A DNA stretch of 64,000 bases from Paraburkholderia bannensis NBRC 103871 (lineage in GTDB: Bacteria; Pseudomonadota; Gammaproteobacteria; Burkholderiales; Burkholderiaceae). The position numbers and the translations under genes were made by a program. Positions 57,268-64,000 of this stretch are shown here, piece by piece; position 1 is the first letter of the stretch; every line of letters begins with the position of its first letter. The notes under the pieces are model-generated. The model ran no database searches. It was not told the origin of the DNA and saw nothing but the letters and a program-made list of their open reading frames with translations. Location of the stretch: positions 169,208 to 233,207 of the forward strand of contig NZ_BAYA01000012.1 in NCBI RefSeq assembly GCF_000685015.1. The letters are read 5' to 3'.

Positions 57268-58443
57268 ATGAAGAAGTCGCTTCTCGCGCTCGCCGCGATG
57301 GGTGCGTTCGCGGGCGTCGCCCACGCTCAGAGCAGCGTCACGCTGTACGGCATCATCGACGAAGGTTTCAACATCAATACGAACGCAGGTGGCAAGCACC
57401 TGTACAACCTGTCGAGCGGCGTGCTGCAAGGCAGCCGTTGGGGCCTGCGCGGCGCGGAAGACCTGGGCGGCGGCCTCAAGGCGATCTTCGTGCTCGAAAG
57501 CGGCTTTGACGTGAACAACGGCAAATCCGGTCAGGGCGGCCTGCTGTTCGGCCGTCAGGCTTACGTGGGCCTGAATAGCGCCCAGTTCGGCTCGGTCACG
57601 CTGGGTCGCCAGTACGACTCCGTGGTCGACTACGTCGGCCCGCTCGAAGTCGGCGACCAGTGGGGCGGCTACATCGCTGCTCACCCGGGCGACATCGACA
57701 ACTTCAACAACGCGTACCGCACCAACAACACGGTCAAGTTCACCAGCGCCAACTACGCTGGCCTGACTTTCGGTGGCACGTATAGCTTCGGCGGCGCGGC
57801 TGGCGACTTCTCGCACAACCAGATCTGGTCGCTTGGCGCAGGCTATAACAACGGCCCGCTGTCCCTCGGTCTCGGTTACTTGAACGCACGCACGCCGGCA
57901 GCATCGGGCGGCCTGTTCAACAACGGCGGCACCGCAGCAGCAGCCAACGCTGCCGTGACTTCGACGGTCTACTCTGGCTTCACGTCGGCCAATACCTACC
58001 AGGTAATCGGTGCGGGCGGTGCTTACACGTTCGGCGCAGCCACGTTCGGTATCACCTACTCGAACATCCGCTTCGCGAACCTGGGCTCGACCTATGCGCT
58101 CGCAGCCTACAAGGGCCAGTCGGCAACGTTCAACAACGCCGAAGTCAACTTCAAGTATCAGTTGACCCCGGCTCTGCTGGTCGGTGCGGCCTACGACTAC
58201 ACGCGCGGCGTGTCGATCAACGGCGGCTCGCGCGCCCAGTATCACCAGGGCGCAGTCGGCGTGGACTACTTCCTGTCCAAGCGCACCGACGTCTACATCA
58301 CGGGCGTCTACCAGCACGCACTGGGCGACACGCTCAACGCCGCTGGCGAGACTGTTGCAGCCACGGCAAACATCAACAACCTGACTCCTTCGTCGAACCA
58401 GAACCAGTTCACGGCGCGTGTCGGTATCCGCCACAAGTTCTAA
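57268..58443 (+). CDS. Gram-negative porin (outer-membrane trimeric channel)
   Basis: A general diffusion porin of the beta-proteobacterial family. The 391 residues start with a signal peptide (MKKSLLALAAMGAFAGVAHA, cleavage expected after residue 20, leaving QSSVTLYGIIDEG), followed by a 16-strand-type beta-barrel pattern with alternating hydrophobic residues and Gly-Asn-rich turns, and ending in Phe (VGIRHKF), the outer-membrane insertion signal. SVTLYG at the N-terminus and SRWGLRGAEDLGGGLKAIFVLESGF are hallmarks of Burkholderia porins. Substrate selectivity is unknown. It is monocistronic, with a terminator right after. Confidence 0.95.
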   Translation: MKKSLLALAAMGAFAGVAHAQSSVTLYGIIDEGFNINTNAGGKHLYNLSSGVLQGSRWGLRGAEDLGGGLKAIFVLESGFDVNNGKSGQGGLLFGRQAYVGLNSAQFGSVTLGRQYDSVVDYVGPLEVGDQWGGYIAAHPGDIDNFNNAYRTNNTVKFTSANYAGLTFGGTYSFGGAAGDFSHNQIWSLGAGYNNGPLSLGLGYLNARTPAASGGLFNNGGTAAAANAAVTSTVYSGFTSANTYQVIGAGGAYTFGAATFGITYSNIRFANLGSTYALAAYKGQSATFNNAEVNFKYQLTPALLVGAAYDYTRGVSINGGSRAQYHQGAVGVDYFLSKRTDVYITGVYQHALGDTLNAAGETVAATANINNLTPSSNQNQFTARVGIRHKF

Positions 58444-58467
58444 GAAAAACAGCCGTTTGAGTCTCAA

Positions 58468-58490
58468 AGGCGCCTCCGGGCGCCTTTTTT
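58468..58490 (+). terminator. Terminator of the porin gene
   Basis: A 7-bp perfect stem (AGGCGCC / GGCGCCT) with a 4-base TCCG loop, followed by TTTTT, 24 bases past the porin stop. Confidence 0.92.
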
Positions 58491-58535
58491 CTTTGGCTCG
58501 CTACTTTGGCTCGCTTCTTTGACACGCGTCGCCAG

Positions 58536-58564
58536 AAAAAAAGCCTGCCCTCGCGGGCAGGCTT
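58536..58564 (-). terminator. Terminator of the acyl-CoA ligase gene
   Basis: The stem AAGCCTGCCC / GGGCAGGCTT with a TCGC loop is followed on the minus strand by a T-run. It lies 39 bases past the ligase stop. Confidence 0.9.
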
Positions 58565-58602
58565 CATTTGCTCTTTGTCGAAACGGCGTCGCGCCGGGAA
58601 GC

Positions 58603-60279
58603 TTACGCGCGACCGTCGCGCAATTCGCGTCGCAGGATCTTGCCGACGTTGCTCTTGGGCAGGTCGTTGCGGAATTCGATGAGCTTCGGACGCTTGTAGC
58701 CGGTCAGCTGCGTCTTGCAGTATTCGAACACGTCCTTGTCGGTGAGCGCCGGATCTTTCCTGACGATATAGAGCTTCACCGCTTCGCCCGAATGCTGGTC
58801 GGGCACGCCCACCGCCGCGACTTCGAACACACCGGGCAGTTTCGCGACCACGTCCTCGACTTCATTCGGATAGACGTTGAAGCCCGACACCAGAATCATG
58901 TCCTTCTTGCGATCCACGAGCTTCACGTAGCCGCGCGTGTTCATCACGCCCACGTCGCCGGACTTGAAGAAGCCGTCGGCGGTCATGACCTTCGCCGTCT
59001 CATCGGGACGCTGCCAGTAACCCGCCATCACCTGCGGGCCGCGGATGCAGATCTCGCCCGCTTCGCCGATCGGCAGTTCGTTGCCGCTATCGTCGCGAAT
59101 CGAGATTTCCGTGGACGGCAGCGGCAGCCCGATCGTGCCCGTGTACTCGGTTGCCGTCGTCGGGTTGCAGGTCACGCTCGGCGAGGTTTCCGACAGGCCA
59201 TAACCTTCGACGATCGGCGTCTGCGTGCGCTCGTACCAGCGCTTGGCCACGGCTTCCTGCACCGCCATGCCGCCGCCATTGGCGACCAGCAGATGCGAGA
59301 AGTCGAGCTTGTCGAAATCGGGATGATTGAGGATCGCGTTGTAGAGCGTGTTGACGGCCGGGAACGTCGTGATCGAGTAGCCGTGCAATTCCTTGATCAT
59401 GCCGGCGATGTCGCGCGGATTCGGAATCAGCACCGCAAGACCGCCCGTGCGCATCGTCAGCAGACCGCACACGGTGAGCGCGAACACGTGATAGAGCGGC
59501 AGCGCCGCGACCGTCACAGGCTGCGCGCCCGCAGGCAGGCGTGCGAGCGCGGGCTCCGTCCACGCAGCCGATTGCAGCACGTTGGCGATGAGGTTGCGAT
59601 GCAGCAGCGTCGCGCCTTTCGACACCCCCGTCGTGCCGCCCGTGTACTGGAGGAAAGCGACGTCATCGGGCTTCTGCTCGACGGGCTTGAAGCTCGCGCG
59701 CGCGCCCGCCGAAATCGCGTCGTTGAATTTGACATGGCCCGGCAGGCTCCACGCGGGCACCATCTTCTTCACGCGGCGCACGACGAAATTGACGATGAAG
59801 CCCTTCGCCGCGCCGAGCAGATCGCCCATCGACGCCACCACGACGTGCTTCACGCGCGTCTGCGCGATCACGGCCTGGAGCGTGTTGGCAAAATTCTCAA
59901 GGATGATGATGGCTTCCGCGCCGCTGTCCTTGAGCTGATGCTCAAGTTCGCGCGGCGTGTAGAGCGGGTTCACGTTCACGACCACATAGCCCGCGCGCAG
60001 GATCGCAGCCAGCGCCACGGGGTACTGGAGCACGTTCGGCATCATGATGGCGATGCGCGCACCGCGCTCGATGCCGCGTGACTGGAACCACGCGGCGAGC
60101 CGCTTCGATAGTTCGTCGAGCTGACCGTAAGTGAGCGTCTTGCCCATGCACGCGAAGGCGGGCTTCGCACGGTTGGCGTTGAAGCTCTCCGTGAGCAACG
60201 CCGTGATGGACGCGTATTGGCTCGCGTCGATTTCCGCGGGCACACCAGGCGGGTACGATTTCAGCCAGACTTTATCCAT
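58603..60279 (-). CDS. Long-chain fatty acid--CoA ligase (AMP-forming)
   Basis: Activates fatty acids to acyl-CoA through an acyl-adenylate. The 558-residue product is an ANL-superfamily enzyme with the AMP-binding P-loop YTGGTTGVSKGA (about residues 215 to 226), the GYGLSETSP motif, and the C-terminal DRKKDMILVSGFNVYPNEVE with the catalytic lysine in KSNVGKILRRELR. Its length and motifs are closest to FadD. I chose ATG 60279 (MDKVWLKSYPPGVP) with a GAGGAG ribosome site. Chain length preference is not certain from sequence. Confidence 0.92.
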   Translation of the reverse strand: MDKVWLKSYPPGVPAEIDASQYASITALLTESFNANRAKPAFACMGKTLTYGQLDELSKRLAAWFQSRGIERGARIAIMMPNVLQYPVALAAILRAGYVVVNVNPLYTPRELEHQLKDSGAEAIIILENFANTLQAVIAQTRVKHVVVASMGDLLGAAKGFIVNFVVRRVKKMVPAWSLPGHVKFNDAISAGARASFKPVEQKPDDVAFLQYTGGTTGVSKGATLLHRNLIANVLQSAAWTEPALARLPAGAQPVTVAALPLYHVFALTVCGLLTMRTGGLAVLIPNPRDIAGMIKELHGYSITTFPAVNTLYNAILNHPDFDKLDFSHLLVANGGGMAVQEAVAKRWYERTQTPIVEGYGLSETSPSVTCNPTTATEYTGTIGLPLPSTEISIRDDSGNELPIGEAGEICIRGPQVMAGYWQRPDETAKVMTADGFFKSGDVGVMNTRGYVKLVDRKKDMILVSGFNVYPNEVEDVVAKLPGVFEVAAVGVPDQHSGEAVKLYIVRKDPALTDKDVFEYCKTQLTGYKRPKLIEFRNDLPKSNVGKILRRELRDGRA

Positions 60280-60376
60280 GCGGCGTCTCCTCCTCAGGTA
60301 TTTTTCGAATGGTCGTGCTAAAACGCCGATCGTAGCATGCGCCCTGCGCATTTCCGCCGCGAAACAGCGAGTTAGA

Positions 60377-60400
60377 AAGCCCCCTCGAAATGCCGGGGGC
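60377..60400 (-). terminator. Candidate terminator after the molybdopterin oxidoreductase gene
   Basis: A 6-bp stem (GCCCCC / GGGGGC) around a 10-base loop, followed on the minus strand by TTTCT. It lies in the 149-base gap before the acyl-CoA ligase and would end the upstream gene. Confidence 0.5.
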
Positions 60401-60428
60401 GTGGACTTTTCCGTGACGGGTTAAGGGT

Positions 60429-62507
60429 TTACGCGCGCTCGATTTCGACGAGGCAGTCGTAGAAGGTGGCCGAGCCACCCAGATCGGTCAGTGCCTGGCT
60501 GGTGACTTCGTTGGCGTTGCGGCCATCCGGCGCGAGCTTCTTCCACCAGATCGACAGTCCCACCACGAGGCCCGCACGCGCGCGCTCGGTGACGCGTGCG
60601 CGCGCACGCATCGAGCCGCGATCGTTGAAGATCCGCACCTGATCGCCGTCGGCAATGTTGCGGTGTGCGGCGTCGGCGGGATTCAGGTCGACGTGCGGTT
60701 CGCCTTCGGTCGCGCGCAGGCTTTCGACGTTCACGAAGGTGCTGTTCAGGAAGTTGCGCGCGGGCGGCGAGATCATCGCGAGCGGATAACGCGCGGCCAG
60801 TTCGGGCGCGTGATCGGCCGATTCGTATGGCGGCAGGTAATCGGGCAGCGGATCAAGACCGGCTTGCGCGAGCGCTTCGCTGTAGAACTCGCATTTGCCC
60901 GTGGGCGTGCGGAAGCCGCCTTGAGCGAATGGCGCATCGGCGATGTCGAGCTTGATCCACGCGTTCTCCTTGAGCGTCGACCAACCCGCGCCGTTGAACG
61001 CGGGGTCGCTCCAGTCGAAGGCCTGCGCCGCCACTTCTTCGTCGCTCTCGAACAGCGCTGGTTCGGTCAACGCCATCGCGCGCGCGATCGAGCGGAAGAT
61101 TTCCGTGTTCGGGCGCGCCTCGCCCACTGGCGCGATCGCCGGCAGGTTCGCCATGACGTGCGTGTGGCCGTAGGACTTGTGGACGTCCAGATGCTCAAGC
61201 TGAGTGGTCGCGGGCAGCAGCAGGTCGGCGTAATCGGCCGTATCGGTCTGGAATTGCTCCAGCACGATCGTGAAGAGATCCTCGCGCGCGAAGCCCGCCG
61301 CGACCTTCGCAGAATCGGGCGCGACGGCCACCGGGTTCGAGTTGTAGACGACGACCGCCTCGATCTTCGGGCCGAACTGCGCGTCGCCCATGTGCGTGAG
61401 CGCGTCGCCGATCTGGTTCATGTTGACGACGCGCGGCTGGTGTTGCGGCCAGCCAGGAATCAGGTCGGGACGTTGCAGCGCGTTCGCATCGACAGGCGCC
61501 CAACCCGACGACGACAGCAGCACGCCGCCCGCGCGATCGCGCCATGCCCCCGTCAGCGCAGGGAGGCAGGCAATCGCACGCACGGCGTTGCCGCCGCCAC
61601 GCACGCGCTGCAGGCCGTAATTCATGCGGATCGCCACCTTGCGCGTCGATGCGTAAAGGCGCGCGAGATCGACGATGACCTGTTCTTCGATACCGCAGAT
61701 CTGCGCTACACGCGCCGGCGTGTAGGTGAGCGCGCGCGCCTTCAGTTGCTCGTAGCCGTGGGTGTAAGCGGCAATGTAATCATGATCGAGCCGGTCTTCG
61801 GTGATCAGCACGTGCATCATGCCGAGCGCGAGCGCGCCATCGGTGCCCGGCTTCGGCGCGATGTGCTGATGGCACTTTTCGGCTGTGAGCGAGCGGTACG
61901 GGTCGATCGCAATCAACTTCGCGCCGTTGCGCTTCGCTTCCTGCGCACGCGTCCAGAAGTGCAGATTCGAGGCGATCGGATTCGCGCCCCAGATCAGAAT
62001 CACTTCGCTTTCGGCGAAATGCTCGGTGAGCATGCCGAGCCCCGCTCCGTAGGTGTAGCGCAGCCCCGCCGCGCCCGCTGCCGCGCAAATCGTGCGATCG
62101 AGCCGCGACGCACCGAGCTTGTGGAAGAAGCGTTGCGCGATGCTGTCGCCTTGCACGAGGCCCATCGTGCCCGCGTAGCTGTACGGCAGGATCGCTTCGG
62201 GCGCGCGCTGCGCAATCTCGCCCAGGCGGGCAGCCGCGATTTCGCAGGCTTCGTCCCAACTGATCGGCTCGAAACGCCCTTCTCCCTTGGCGCCGACGCG
62301 CTTCATCGGCTGAGTCAGGCGCTTCGGATGGTGAACGCGTTCAGCGTAGCGCGTGACCTTCGTGCAGAGCACGCCCTGTGTCGGCGGGTGATCGGGGTCG
62401 CCGCTCACCTTGATCGCCCGACCATTTTCGACGGTCACGCGCATGGCGCAGGTGTCGGGGCAGTCATGGGGACAGACTGCGCGGGCGAATTCGGCTCGGG
62501 CGTTCAT
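60429..62507 (-). CDS. Molybdopterin-dependent oxidoreductase with N-terminal [4Fe-4S] cluster
   Basis: A 692-residue member of the DMSO-reductase superfamily. The N-terminal iron-sulfur motif is C12-x3-C16-x3-C20...C48 (CPHDCPDTC and GVLCTK). The catalytic domain includes ISWDEACEIAAARLGEI, an Mo-centre region with TICAAAGAAGLRYTYG, IWGANPIASN and a C-terminal molybdopterin dinucleotide domain (IADGDQVRIFNDRGS). It resembles formate dehydrogenase-like and assimilatory-type enzymes; the electron partner and substrate are unknown. No beta-subunit or chaperone gene is adjacent and no Tat signal is visible, so it is likely cytoplasmic. The start ATG overlaps no neighbour. Confidence 0.85.
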   Translation of the reverse strand: MNARAEFARAVCPHDCPDTCAMRVTVENGRAIKVSGDPDHPPTQGVLCTKVTRYAERVHHPKRLTQPMKRVGAKGEGRFEPISWDEACEIAAARLGEIAQRAPEAILPYSYAGTMGLVQGDSIAQRFFHKLGASRLDRTICAAAGAAGLRYTYGAGLGMLTEHFAESEVILIWGANPIASNLHFWTRAQEAKRNGAKLIAIDPYRSLTAEKCHQHIAPKPGTDGALALGMMHVLITEDRLDHDYIAAYTHGYEQLKARALTYTPARVAQICGIEEQVIVDLARLYASTRKVAIRMNYGLQRVRGGGNAVRAIACLPALTGAWRDRAGGVLLSSSGWAPVDANALQRPDLIPGWPQHQPRVVNMNQIGDALTHMGDAQFGPKIEAVVVYNSNPVAVAPDSAKVAAGFAREDLFTIVLEQFQTDTADYADLLLPATTQLEHLDVHKSYGHTHVMANLPAIAPVGEARPNTEIFRSIARAMALTEPALFESDEEVAAQAFDWSDPAFNGAGWSTLKENAWIKLDIADAPFAQGGFRTPTGKCEFYSEALAQAGLDPLPDYLPPYESADHAPELAARYPLAMISPPARNFLNSTFVNVESLRATEGEPHVDLNPADAAHRNIADGDQVRIFNDRGSMRARARVTERARAGLVVGLSIWWKKLAPDGRNANEVTSQALTDLGGSATFYDCLVEIERA

Positions 62508-62684
62508 GGGACTCGTTTGGCTGGGGCTATCGATGCGTGATTTTATTATGTTCGGCGCGTATCGCCGCGGCGCGCTTAGGCGCTTGCTGCGAAAAAAAGG
62601 CTTGGGCGTAAAATGGCCTGACCACGCCCGCCATCAGAAGTGGCGGGCGCTCCTATTCTGCGCATTGCCAGCCACGAGTCAGCC

Positions 62685-63878
62685 ATGAAACTGATCCCGG
62701 AAATCCAGGCCGCCCAGGGCGAAATCCAGGGCCTACGACGAACGATTCACGCCCATCCCGAATTGCGGTACGAAGAGACCCGCACCGCTGAGCTCGTTGC
62801 GACAAAGCTCGCCGAGTGGGGTATCGAAGTGCATCGGGGGCTGGGCAAAACGGGCGTCGTCGGCGTGCTTAAGCGCGGCAACGGCGCACGCTCGATCGGA
62901 CTGCGCGCCGATATGGATGCGCTGCCGATTCAGGAACTCAACACCTTCGATCATCGCTCGCATAACGACGGCAAGATGCACGCTTGCGGCCACGATGGCC
63001 ACACCGCGATGCTGCTGGGGGCCGCGCAATATCTCGCGCAGCATGGGCAATTCGACGGCACCATCGTCTTCATTTTTCAGCCCGCCGAGGAAGGCGGTGC
63101 CGGGGCCAGGGCCATGATCGAGGATGGCCTGTTCGAGCGCTTTCCCGTCGATGCGGTGTTCGGCATTCACAACTGGCCGGGCATGCCGGCAGGGTTCTTC
63201 GGCGTGACCGACGGGCCGATCATGGCGTCGAGCAACGAGTTCCGTATTGATATCAGCGGTGTCGGCTCGCACGCGGCGCTGCCGCACAACGGGCGTGACC
63301 CGGTCTTCACGGCGGTGCAGATCGCCAATGGCTTGCAGAGCATCATCACGCGCAACAAGAAGCCGCTCGATACAGCCGTGCTATCGATCACGCAGATTCA
63401 CGCCGGTGACGCGGTCAACGTCGTGCCGAATACGGCCTGGCTCGCCGGTACGGTGCGGACTTTCACGACGGAAACGCTCGATCTGATCGAAGCGCGCCTA
63501 CGCAAGATTGCTGAGAACACGGCCGAAGCCTATGAGTGTTCCGTCGAGGTAAGTTTCCTGCGCAACTATCCGCCGACAGTGAATAGCAGTGCTGAAGCGC
63601 AGTTTGCGGCGGACGTGATGCGGGATGTCGTGGGTGCCGATCGCGTCGACGATCATGTCGAGCCGACCATGGGCGCCGAGGACTTCTCGTTCATGCTGCT
63701 GGAAAAGCCAGGCTGCTACGCGTTTCTGGGCAACGGCGATGGTGGGCATCGCGACGCCGGTCACGGAGCCGGGCCGTGCATGTTGCACAACGCCAGTTAT
63801 GATTTCAACGATCAACTGTTGCCGGTTGGCTCGTCGTATTGGGTGCAGCTGGCGACGAAGTTTTTGGCGCAGAAGTAA
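62685..63878 (+). CDS. M20D-family amidohydrolase (hippurate hydrolase-like)
   Basis: A dizinc hydrolase that cleaves N-acyl amino acids. The 397-residue protein has the metal-binding segments MHACGHDGHTAML (C101, H103) and PAEEGGAGARAM (E135, E136), and a lid domain (about 180 to 300) with GVGSHAALPHNGRDPV. This matches the M20D subfamily, including hippuricases and aminoacylases. The start is ATG 62685 (MKLIPEIQAAQG). It is divergent from the molybdopterin oxidoreductase across a 177-base gap holding a TAAAAT hexamer (62609-62614) that could be its -10. The substrate is not determined by sequence. Confidence 0.9.
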   Translation: MKLIPEIQAAQGEIQGLRRTIHAHPELRYEETRTAELVATKLAEWGIEVHRGLGKTGVVGVLKRGNGARSIGLRADMDALPIQELNTFDHRSHNDGKMHACGHDGHTAMLLGAAQYLAQHGQFDGTIVFIFQPAEEGGAGARAMIEDGLFERFPVDAVFGIHNWPGMPAGFFGVTDGPIMASSNEFRIDISGVGSHAALPHNGRDPVFTAVQIANGLQSIITRNKKPLDTAVLSITQIHAGDAVNVVPNTAWLAGTVRTFTTETLDLIEARLRKIAENTAEAYECSVEVSFLRNYPPTVNSSAEAQFAADVMRDVVGADRVDDHVEPTMGAEDFSFMLLEKPGCYAFLGNGDGGHRDAGHGAGPCMLHNASYDFNDQLLPVGSSYWVQLATKFLAQK

Positions 63879-63908
63879 TTCTGCATGGCTGTTGAATGAT
63901 TGGAATGC

Positions 63909-63937
63909 AAAAAGCCGTCCTTTCGGGACGGCTTTTT
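63909..63937. terminator. Terminator after the M20 gene, probably bidirectional
   Basis: An 8- to 9-bp perfect stem (AGCCGTCC / GGACGGCT) with a short TTTCG-type loop, A-run on the left and six T on the right. It lies 30 bases past the M20 stop. Confidence 0.92.
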
Positions 63938-63953
63938 TGTTGGTGCCTGGGTT

Positions 63954-64000
63954 TTACTTGCAGGTTTTATTTGCGTATTTTTCAAGCACGTAAACGCCAG
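63954..64000 (-). CDS. Possible C-terminal fragment of a minus-strand gene
   Basis: Reading inward from the right edge on the minus strand, one frame gives the tail GVYVLEKYANKTCK followed by TAA (63954-63956), sitting just beyond a bidirectional terminator as a convergent gene end would. Only 14 full codons are visible, so it may be chance. No product can be named. Confidence 0.3.
   Translation of the reverse strand, partial: GVYVLEKYANKTCK

Overview
This 64 kb window is a core-chromosome segment of a Burkholderia sensu lato species, most like Paraburkholderia or Caballeronia. That placement is an inference. It rests on the high GC with strong G/C third-position bias, the AAKK-repeat H1-like protein, the Burkholderia-type porin ending in Phe, and the gene order mraZ to ftsZ, then peroxiredoxin, lpxC, dciA, secA. 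I found no prophage, insertion sequence, integrase or CRISPR array. Almost all genes are full length and belong to well-known families.

Layout. 0-4 kb: the tail of a DUF3426 membrane protein, the thiol peroxidase tpx, a PfkB-family kinase, a SlyB-like lipoprotein, and on the minus strand a histone-H1-like protein. 4-9.5 kb: class Ia ribonucleotide reductase (nrdA, a 759 bp gap, then nrdB, minus strand), with a candidate NrdR operator pair overlapping a promoter far upstream of nrdA. 9.6-18 kb: ampD, a PP0621-type gene, the CcsA-like ypjD, then ffh, a phosphoribosyltransferase, marC, proS, rppH and a CNP1-like lipoprotein. 18-21.5 kb (minus): rplU-rpmA, obgE, proB. 21.5-29.7 kb (plus): ispB, tRNA-Pro(CGG), a CorC/HlyC-type protein, type IV pilus genes pilB-pilC-pilD, coaE, zapD, yacG. 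29.7-35.3 kb (minus): secA, argJ, a DUF815 ATPase, mutT, with dciA divergent from secA. 36.2-55.8 kb (minus): the complete division and cell wall (dcw) cluster, read as mraZ-rsmH-ftsL-ftsI-murE-murF-mraY-murD-ftsW-murG-murC-ddlB-ftsQ-ftsA-ftsZ, followed by a Prx5-like peroxiredoxin and lpxC. 56-64 kb: coq7, a porin, an acyl-CoA ligase, a molybdopterin oxidoreductase, an M20 amidohydrolase, and possibly the last codons of a gene entering from the right edge.

How the genes work together. The dcw cluster makes the peptidoglycan precursor lipid II and the divisome. Seven of its gene junctions are 4-base ATGA overlaps, which suggests tight translational coupling. zapD and yacG sit next to coaE and pilBCD, as is common in beta-proteobacteria. 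Visible control sites include four 10-bp-spaced MraZ-type repeats starting at the -10 of a good sigma-70 promoter upstream of mraZ, a near-ideal promoter for rplU, the NrdR-like pair for nrdA, and bidirectional terminators at most convergent gene ends.

I see no clearly new system. The observations most worth a second look are non-coding: an orphan plus-strand terminator with an adjacent 13-bp perfect hairpin between nrdB and the H1-like gene (possible small RNA), a short palindromic repeat found in three nearby intergenic regions, the two operator arrays, and the variable low-complexity linkers in NrdA and NrdB.
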